Assembly: GCA_031425695.1 (NCBI GenBank)
Contig: JANPJV010000107.1
Location: forward strand, 1-27,856
Source of the DNA: JANPJV01 sp031425695
Lineage (GTDB): Bacteria; Pseudomonadota; Gammaproteobacteria; Xanthomonadales; SZUA-5
DNA length: 27,856 nucleotides
Direction: 5' to 3'
Positions 22,757 through 27,856 of the stretch are shown here, in pieces (position 1 is the first letter of the stretch; the number at the start of each line of letters is the position of its first letter). A program made the translations under genes and the position numbers. The notes beneath the pieces are model-generated. The model was given only the letters and a program-made list of their open reading frames with translations. It was not told the origin of the DNA and searched no databases.

Positions 22757-22909
22757 TGCGACGCAAGTTAGTGCAATTATTTCCGCGCATTCTGGCCCGA
22801 ATGCGTCGTTGTTCGTCGTCGCATAGCGCTGCTATGACTCCTCCTCTCGCCTCGCCTCGGACCAGAATGCATCGGAAATCCCTTGCACTAACTTGCGCCG
22901 CACTACACC
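22750..22909. repeat. GTAG-headed inverted repeat between regulator and kinase
   Basis: Arms of ~50 bases (22750-22799 and 22858-22909) pair with few mismatches (GTAGTGCG, GCAAGTTAGTGCAA, GCATTCTGG). The tips read GTAG on each strand. The loop has a small perfect hairpin, CATAGC-GCT-GCTATG (22822-22836). The regulator stop lies in the left arm and the kinase start right after the right arm, so the element exactly fills the gap. Confidence 0.85.
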
Positions 22910-22910
22910 C

Positions 22911-24806
22911 GTGACCCTGCTCCGGGCACTGATTCCAGCGCTGGTGCTGTCGACTTGTTTCCTGTTGCTGATCCTGTGGCTGGAAGGGAGCGCCCGGCCT
23001 GATTTCGAGCCGATCACGCACATCGAGGCGCGGCCCGCGGAACTGCCCGCGGATTTGCAACGCTGGGTCGACGACGGGCCGGGCGCGTGGCGCGATTTTG
23101 AACTGCCGCTCAAGGTCTGCAAGATTCGCTGCACGACACCCTATACGGCATGGCGCCATCGCTTCTCGTTCGATCCCGCGCAACTGCCCGATCCCGCGCT
23201 CTACCTGCCGTATACCGACGCCAACCTAGCGCTCTGGCTCAATGGCACGCTGATCGAGTTGCGCGGCCGCATCGCCGAACCACCGAGCGTGTACCGCTTC
23301 GTCGGACGGTTGATCCGACTGCCGCGCGCGCTGTTGCGCACCGGCGAGAACGAGATCGTGTGGCTGATGACGATCGAGCGCCGTGGCAGTGGCAGCGTCA
23401 CCCCTTTTTACCTCGCGGACCACGCCGAGCTCGAGCGTTCGCATCGACGCCTGCGCTGGCTCACCGACGACCTGGTGCGCGCTTCATTCTGGCTGCAGCT
23501 GACCACTTTGTTGTTCGCACTGGCGCTGCTGGTGCGTGGCTCGCGCGAGCGCGTGGTCTGGTGGTTCGTGCTCGCGGCGCCGTTCTGGCTGACCTTGAGC
23601 CTGTGGCACCTCGCGCCCGATTGGATCGTATCGACCTCGCTGCGCTTTACCGCGATGTATATCTCGCTGTTCGGTGTGATCGCGTTTTCGGTGCTGTTCA
23701 TCACTGCGATCCTGGAGACGCCGCCACGCTGGCTGACGCGCGCGGCACTTGGCTATTTCGCCGCCGGCACCGCAGTCGCGCTGCTTGCCGGCTTCTGGCC
23801 CGGGCTTGATGGCTACTGGCAGATTGCAATCCCGCACTACACCATCAAATGGTCGTCGATCCTGATCATCCCTTACGTCGTGCTGCGCCTGTATCGCTAC
23901 CTCGACCGCGAGCGCGCGAGCGCGATGGCGCAATGGACGTTCGCCGCCGCAGTGCTGCCCGCCGTGTGCGGCCTGCACGATTCAATCCGTGGCAGCTTCG
24001 GCCCGATGGAGTACGCGCTGGCACCGATTTCCGGCCTCGGCATCTCGGTGGCTTTCTGCTTGGAGCTCGGCCGTCGCGTATTGGCGAACCAGGCGCGCAT
24101 GGCGCGCTACTCCGAAGAGCTCGCCGCCACCGTCAGCGCCCGCGAAGCCGAGCTCGCGCAGAACTTCGCCAAGTTGCGCGTCGCCGATCGCGAACGTGCG
24201 CTCACCGCCGAGCGCCAACGGATCATGCAGGACATGCACGATGGCGTGGCCGGCCAGCTCACCGCACTGGTCTATCTCGCCAACGACGCCAACGTCGGCC
24301 GCAGTGAGATTGTCGAGGCGGTGCGCGCGGGCCTCGTGGACATGCGCCTGGTACTCGATTCGCTGAGCCAGGATGACGGCGATCTCGCCCTTGCGCTGGG
24401 CGCCCTGCGCGGCCGCATCGAACCACTCTTGCGCGGCACTGGAATCGGGCTGGTGTGGGACGTCGATCGCCAGCTCGACCTGCGTGGCTTCAGCCCGGAG
24501 GCGATGCTCGGCGTGCTGCGCATCCTGCAGGAGGCGGTCAGCAATGCGCTCCGGCATGCCCGCGCGCAGCTGATCCATATCCGCGCCAGCCGGCACGGGC
24601 AGCGCCTGTTGTTCGAGGTGATCGACGATGGCGTCGGCTTTGCCCAGAGCACGCAAAACGGGCAGTACGGACTGGGCGGCATGGCCAGCCGCGCGGCGAA
24701 GCTCGGCGCGCGGCTGGGGATCGATTCGCACGCCGGCAAGGGCACCCACGTGAGCCTCGAAATTGACGATCCGGCCGGCGCGCCCTGCAATTCGCTTCGC
24801 GCTTGA
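22911..24806 (+). CDS. Membrane histidine kinase, HisKA_3 (NarX-type) with 7TM-like sensor
   Basis: The 631-residue product has an N-terminal membrane segment (LIPALVLSTCFLLLILWL) and a ~150-residue periplasmic beta-rich domain like a DISMED2 sensor (WRDFELPL, VCKIRCTTP Cys pair, ALWLNGTLIEL). Several further membrane segments (about 190-400) come next. A coiled coil leads into the HisKA_3 motif RQRIMQDMHDGVAGQLTALV (H443) and an ATPase domain (EAVSNALRHARAQLIHI, VIDDGVGF, GLGGMASRAAKLG). It should phosphorylate the regulator encoded at 22097-22756. I chose GTG 22911; a TTG at 22893 would start inside the repeat. The ribosome-binding site is weak, so translation may depend on the upstream gene. 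Confidence 0.85.
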   Translation: MTLLRALIPALVLSTCFLLLILWLEGSARPDFEPITHIEARPAELPADLQRWVDDGPGAWRDFELPLKVCKIRCTTPYTAWRHRFSFDPAQLPDPALYLPYTDANLALWLNGTLIELRGRIAEPPSVYRFVGRLIRLPRALLRTGENEIVWLMTIERRGSGSVTPFYLADHAELERSHRRLRWLTDDLVRASFWLQLTTLLFALALLVRGSRERVVWWFVLAAPFWLTLSLWHLAPDWIVSTSLRFTAMYISLFGVIAFSVLFITAILETPPRWLTRAALGYFAAGTAVALLAGFWPGLDGYWQIAIPHYTIKWSSILIIPYVVLRLYRYLDRERASAMAQWTFAAAVLPAVCGLHDSIRGSFGPMEYALAPISGLGISVAFCLELGRRVLANQARMARYSEELAATVSAREAELAQNFAKLRVADRERALTAERQRIMQDMHDGVAGQLTALVYLANDANVGRSEIVEAVRAGLVDMRLVLDSLSQDDGDLALALGALRGRIEPLLRGTGIGLVWDVDRQLDLRGFSPEAMLGVLRILQEAVSNALRHARAQLIHIRASRHGQRLLFEVIDDGVGFAQSTQNGQYGLGGMASRAAKLGARLGIDSHAGKGTHVSLEIDDPAGAPCNSLRA

Positions 24807-24853
24807 AACGATTACGCCTAGTCTTCCAGGCTGATCTTCCTGGATAGAAGCGC

Positions 24854-25360
24854 ATGGGCAACGGACAGGACACCGCGGACGAAAATGCAGCGCCACCGAT
24901 CCAGCAGGCGACCCTGTGGTCGGACGATGGCTGGACTGCAAAAGTGATCAAGAACGAGGACGACGAGGGCTGGGCCGTTGCGATGACACTCGACGGGCAC
25001 AGCGAGCCGGCGCTGGTCGGGCCCTGGACCATGGGCCGTGACAAGAAGAACCCGAAGCCCCTGGATGCCTTCGCGTTCGCGACCCTGGTCAAGACCGCCT
25101 CGGATTTCGTGCGTCGCCAGGAACAGCAGGCGCACGCGGCGCTGCACAAGAGCACCAAGGTCGCGGTCAAGGGTGGGCGCGTGCGCGTAACCCTCGACAT
25201 CATTCCCGACGAGGACAGCCCGTATGCGGAACTGAGCGCGTTCGACGACGCGGGGACCGAGCTGGTGCGCCAACGCGTCGCGCCGGATTTCCGCTTCAAC
25301 CATGACACCGCCAGCGCCTGGGTGCATGGGGGCTATGTGCAGCCGGCGGGGGATTCGTAG
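24854..25360 (+). CDS. Conserved-looking protein of unknown function
   Basis: The 168-residue product has no signal peptide, no membrane segment and no family I recognise. It is acidic and polar, with WSDDGWTAKVIKNEDDEGWA, a central positively charged patch (GRDKKNPKPLDAFAF, KTASDFVRRQEQQAHAALHK) and a beta-rich C-terminal part. It looks like a small cytoplasmic protein. TAG at 25358-25360 falls in the left arm of the cruciform at 25356. It follows the kinase by 47 bases, with a small hairpin TCCAGG/CCTGGA (24825-24844) between. Confidence 0.65.
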   Translation: MGNGQDTADENAAPPIQQATLWSDDGWTAKVIKNEDDEGWAVAMTLDGHSEPALVGPWTMGRDKKNPKPLDAFAFATLVKTASDFVRRQEQQAHAALHKSTKVAVKGGRVRVTLDIIPDEDSPYAELSAFDDAGTELVRQRVAPDFRFNHDTASAWVHGGYVQPAGDS

Positions 25361-25492
25361 GCCGCTGTGCCCGATCGGCCAGCACCATCGAGACGACGTT
25401 GATGGTGATCCGATCGGGCTCTGCGGCGCTCCTTTGTGTGATGCCAAGAGCGCCGCAGAGCGCGCCAAGAGCCGCGCGCACAGCGGCCTACG
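25356..25492. repeat. Three-way-junction palindrome between convergent genes
   Basis: Outer stem: CGTAGGCCGCTGTGC (25356-25370) with its perfect 15-base complement (25478-25492). Inside are two hairpins: GCCCGATCGG (25369-25378) with CCGATCGGGC (25410-25419), containing CACCATC/GATGGTG (25383-25407); and CTCTGCGGCGCTC (25419-25431) with GAGCGCCGCAGAG (25448-25460), both perfect. Each tip has GTAG, and the TAG in it is the stop of the plus-strand gene and of the minus-strand gene. Confidence 0.9.
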
Positions 25493-26282
25493 AACGCCGC
25501 GCCGCGCGCCACGCGGCAAATGCATCGCCCGGGTTGACCCGCAACCTTGCGAGGCCGACGCCCTTGGCGAGGCGGGCGAGCCAGCGCTGTTCGATCTCAA
25601 CCAGCGCACGCAACGGGCGCGAGCCGGCGGTGCCGGCGACCACCGGACAGGCAGCCGCGCAGTCGGCAATCAACGAACACAGCAGCTCCGGCGGCGCGGC
25701 CATCCAGTCCGAACGCCGGCGCCCGTGGCGCGCGAGCAGGTCGAGCGGCAGCAGGCTCGCGAGGCCGGGGGCACCGGCGGGTGCCAGGCGCAGCGCGCAG
25801 GCGAACAAGCAGAGGCGCCAGCTTGAAATACCAGCAGCACCCTCTCCCGCGATTCCTCTCGCTGAGGACACTGGAGAGGGAAGCGCGAGCTCGGCCAGCG
25901 CAATGGCAATCGGATCGAGCAGCCGCAAAGTGTCGGCCATCGTCGACGCGCTGGGCGCCTCCAGCCAGCGCGACGTGGCGCTCACCAGCTCTGCGAGCAG
26001 GGCACCCGCGGCAGTCGGTTCGAAAGCCTGCGCCAGCGGATGCCGCGGCAAGCCTGCGGCCCAATGCTGCGATTCGTCCAGCCACCAGGCCAGCCTGGTC
26101 TGTGCCACTTGCGGATCGGACACTGCGATCGCGGTTTCGCAAAACTCTCGCAGCAGTACCTGGGTGGCCACGAAACGCGTGCGCTCCATACCTTCGGCCG
26201 CAAATTGGCTGGCCAGTAGCAGCTGCGGTTCGCGCTCCAACCAGGACGCACAGAAATCGGTGAATGCAGCGCTGACGGTCAC
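25488..26282 (-). CDS. Degenerate squalene/phytoene synthase-like protein
   Basis: The 264-residue product resembles the trans-isoprenyl-head-to-head synthase family in its helix pattern (VLLREFCETAIAVSDPQVAQ then TRLAWWLDE). The two DxxxD metal motifs needed for prenyl-diphosphate catalysis are not seen, so it may be a non-catalytic member like mitochondrial NDUFAF6. It starts at GTG 26282, overlapping the gph stop (GTGA). It is last in the operon ubiG-gph-this gene, which suggests a link to quinone or membrane metabolism (inference). It contains an in-frame palindrome at 25840-25880 (SPVSSARGIAGEGA), probably a repeat inserted in the coding sequence. Confidence 0.65.
   Translation of the reverse strand: MTVSAAFTDFCASWLEREPQLLLASQFAAEGMERTRFVATQVLLREFCETAIAVSDPQVAQTRLAWWLDESQHWAAGLPRHPLAQAFEPTAAGALLAELVSATSRWLEAPSASTMADTLRLLDPIAIALAELALPSPVSSARGIAGEGAAGISSWRLCLFACALRLAPAGAPGLASLLPLDLLARHGRRRSDWMAAPPELLCSLIADCAAACPVVAGTAGSRPLRALVEIEQRWLARLAKGVGLARLRVNPGDAFAAWRAARRS
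25840..25880. repeat. Palindrome inside the synthase-like gene
   Basis: CCCTCTCC (25840-25847) pairs with GGAGAGGG (25873-25880) around a 25-base loop. It is translated as SPVSSARGIAGEGA in a place where a loop could take extra residues. It differs in base content from its surroundings and resembles CCCTCTCC..GGAGAGGG hairpins usually found between genes. Confidence 0.55.
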
Positions 26283-27043
26283 TGCGGTTGCGTCAGTGCC
26301 AGCAGCAACTCTGCGAGCGCATCGGGCGAGTCGACGACCTGATCGGCCTGCCAGGTCGGCAACTCCGCAGGGTTCTCGATGTAGCCATAGCGCACCGCGA
26401 TCGACAACGCGCAGCCGGCAGCGCGGCCACTGGCGATATCACGGCGATCGTCGCCCACCATGATGCTGTGCGCCGGGTCCACGTCGAGCAGCTTGCAGGC
26501 AAGCCAGACTGGATCGGGAGCGGGCTTGCGCACGGGCAGCGTGTCGCCACCGACCAGCACGAGCGCGGCAATACCTTGGAGGGCCGCGCTCCCGCGCGGC
26601 CGCTCGGCTTTTCCCAAGTCGGCAAAGGGCGGCGGCGCGGGAGCGCCGCCCTCCAGAACCCTGCAATCCCAACCGAGTTCGGCCAGCAGTTCGCGCGCTA
26701 GCCGTTCCGGCTTGTTGGTGACGATCCCGATCGCGATTCCACGCTCGCGCAGCGTCGCGAGCAGCGCATCGATGCCCGGATAGGAACGGCTCAAGCGCGC
26801 AATTCGCTGGCGGTAGAGCTCGAGGTAGCGCGGCAGGTAGCGGTCTGCAGCCGACGCATCGTCCGGGAAGCCCAGACTGATGATCCCGCGCCCGCCGCGT
26901 GCCGCGACCGCGGGTGGCAGGCCCGCTGCGCATGCGGACAGCCCGAGCTCCGCGCGCAAGTCGTCGAGTGCGCCGAGCAGGTCGCCAGCGGTGTCGATCA
27001 GCGTGCCGTCGAGGTCGAACAGGACCGCCTGGATGTGACTCAT
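26279..27043 (-). CDS. gph: HAD-family phosphoglycolate phosphatase-like
   Basis: The 254-residue product has HAD motif I FDLDGTLID (nucleophile D10, acid D12), motif II VTNKPERLA, the motif III lysine RKPAPDPVW and motif IV MVGDDRRDI. It would remove phosphate from 2-phosphoglycolate or a similar small ester. A stretch of about 31 residues between GWDCR and ALVLVGGDT (containing EGGAPAPPPFADLGKAERPR) has no counterpart in E. coli Gph, which has about 220-250 residues overall. It is encoded by the palindromic repeat at 26577-26655. The ATG at 27043 overlaps the ubiG stop (ATGA). Confidence 0.85.
   Translation of the reverse strand: MSHIQAVLFDLDGTLIDTAGDLLGALDDLRAELGLSACAAGLPPAVAARGGRGIISLGFPDDASAADRYLPRYLELYRQRIARLSRSYPGIDALLATLRERGIAIGIVTNKPERLARELLAELGWDCRVLEGGAPAPPPFADLGKAERPRGSAALQGIAALVLVGGDTLPVRKPAPDPVWLACKLLDVDPAHSIMVGDDRRDIASGRAAGCALSIAVRYGYIENPAELPTWQADQVVDSPDALAELLLALTQPQ
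26577..26655. repeat. GGAG-type palindrome inserted in frame in gph
   Basis: Arms TGGAGGGCCGCGCTCCCGCG (26577 on) and its near complement ending at 26655 pair at 25 of 27 positions. The total length keeps the gph frame open, and adds ~27-31 residues. The reverse-strand form shares GCGGCGCTCCC and CGGCCCTCCA with the repeat after ppx (14397-14470). Confidence 0.8.
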
Positions 27044-27744
27044 GCGGCGCTGGTCTGCGCCGCGACCAGGTAGTTGATCGACAGATCGTCACTCAGCGTT
27101 GCGCTGCGCGCAAGCGGGTCGTACCCCATGCCGCGAAATTCGATGCCGCTGCAGCCGATTTCGATCAGCGCGCGGCGCAGCTCGGACGGCTTGAGGAAAC
27201 GGTCGTAGCGATGAGTGCCGCGCGGCACCAGCCCGAGTACGTACTCGGCCGCGACGATGCCGAGTGCAAAGGCCTTGGGCGTGCGGTTCAAGGTCGACAG
27301 GAACAATCGACCACCGGGTTTGCACAGGCGCGCACAGGCCTCGATCACGGCGCGCGGATCGGGCACATGCTCGAGCATCTCCATGCAGACAACCGCATCG
27401 AAACTGCCGCCGTGCTGGGCGGCGTAATCTTCGACGCTGAGCGTCTGGTAGTCGATCGCAAGGCCGCTCGCCGCGGCATGCACGCGCGCCGCCGCCACGG
27501 CTTCCTCCGCCAGATCCAGCCCGACCACGCTGGCGCCGGCGCGCGCGAGCGCCTCGCTCAGGATGCCCCCACCGCAACCGATATCGGCCACCCGCGCGTG
27601 TCCTAGCGGTTGCCGATCGGCAATGAACGCCAGGCGCACCGGATTGAGATCATGCAACGGCCGGAACGGACCCTCGGGATCCCACCAGCGTTCCGAAATT
27701 GCGCCGAAGCGGGCGAGCTCTTGGGCGTCGGCGTTGGCGTTCAA
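27040..27744 (-). CDS. ubiG: Ubiquinone biosynthesis O-methyltransferase
   Basis: The 234-residue product is close to E. coli UbiG: FGAISERWWDPEGPFRPLHD at the N-terminus, SAM-binding VADIGCGGGILSEALARAG, VVGLDLAEEAV, VVCMEMLEHVPDP, KPGGRLFLSTLNRT and RGTHRYDRFLKPSEL. It does both O-methylations of ubiquinone synthesis at the inner membrane. The TTG at 27744 aligns with the family, but a real start slightly upstream may be lost in the low-quality contig end. It is the first gene of the ubiG-gph-synthase-like operon, each overlapping the next by 4 bases. Confidence 0.92.
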   Translation of the reverse strand: MNANADAQELARFGAISERWWDPEGPFRPLHDLNPVRLAFIADRQPLGHARVADIGCGGGILSEALARAGASVVGLDLAEEAVAAARVHAAASGLAIDYQTLSVEDYAAQHGGSFDAVVCMEMLEHVPDPRAVIEACARLCKPGGRLFLSTLNRTPKAFALGIVAAEYVLGLVPRGTHRYDRFLKPSELRRALIEIGCSGIEFRGMGYDPLARSATLSDDLSINYLVAAQTSAA

Positions 27745-27767
27745 GCGCTTGGCTTCTGGTGGGTGTG

Positions 27768-27856
27768 GGCAGTGTTGGGGGTGATTTTTTTTTTATGTAA
27801 AAAAAAAGAAAAGCCAAAAAAAAAAAACCCCCAAAAAAAAAAAAAACCCCCCACAC
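27768..27856. other. Low-complexity contig end (probable artefact)
   Basis: From about 27768 the sequence turns into G- and T-runs, then long A-runs with short C-runs up to the end. This composition is unlike everything else in this GC-rich window and looks like sequencing or assembly noise rather than DNA with a function. Any reading frame across it should be ignored. Confidence 0.8.

Noticed and set aside
22893..22910. TTG start of the histidine kinase at 22893
   Set aside because: It lies within the right arm of the repeat; the GTG at 22911 gives a normal membrane-anchor start.
27650..27856. Minus-strand open frame at the contig end
   Set aside because: It runs through homopolymers giving Phe/Lys runs, and overlaps ubiG in another frame.

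Overview
The window is a high-GC, gene-dense piece of a gammaproteobacterial chromosome, most likely from the Xanthomonadales/Lysobacterales (my inference). It has E. coli-like PhoB, BepA, Ppk1, Ppx, UbiG and TusBCD homologues, an NAD-type isocitrate dehydrogenase, and secreted proteins of the style found in that order. There are 24 protein genes, no RNA operon, no CRISPR array, no integrase and no transposase. The last ~90 bases are low-complexity homopolymer sequence that looks like a damaged contig end.

Layout. 1-340: tandem palindromic repeats. 340-4865: FadL-like outer-membrane barrel (-), thiD (+), NAD-isocitrate dehydrogenase (-), a secreted protein of unknown role (+). 4935-6476 (-): a sulfur-relay operon dsrE/tusD-dsrF/tusC-dsrH/tusB-dsrC/tusE-grxC with overlapping genes, divergent from bepA (6484-8013, +). 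8282-14391 (+): a phosphate/polyphosphate block, with a Pho-box candidate, phoB, phoR, ppk1 and ppx. 14502-16166 (+): a heat-shock block, with a sigma-32 promoter match, hsp20 and cbpA. 16278-17743 (-): PilH-like regulator and an AcuI/YhdH-type reductase. 17848-22059 (+): a GNAT acetyltransferase with an extra C-terminal domain, then a structured 5' leader and a 1039-residue FG-GAP repeat exoprotein. 22097-24806 (+): a NarL-type regulator and its membrane histidine kinase. 24854-25360 (+): unknown protein. 25488-27744 (-): ubiG-gph-(phytoene/squalene synthase-like), a translationally coupled operon.

The strongest feature outside the genes is that most gaps between genes hold a palindromic repeat, and the repeats fall into several families. 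Many arms begin with GTAG, GTGG or GGAG followed by a hairpin, which is the layout of REP/REPIN elements mobilised by RAYT transposases. One family (GTGGGTCCGGAC...) is present at four sites. Two palindromes appear inside genes (gph and the phytoene-synthase-like gene) as in-frame insertions. One gap between convergent genes (25356-25492) folds as a three-way junction whose outer stem carries both stop codons.

The best candidates for new biology are: the structured leader before the FG-GAP gene (18811-18940), which partly resembles a GEMM/c-di-GMP riboswitch; the two-cysteine DsrC beside DsrEFH without any visible Dsr reductase; the in-frame palindromes; and the short FRDGFE tail of the FG-GAP exoprotein. 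All calls come from reading the sequence; no database search was possible.
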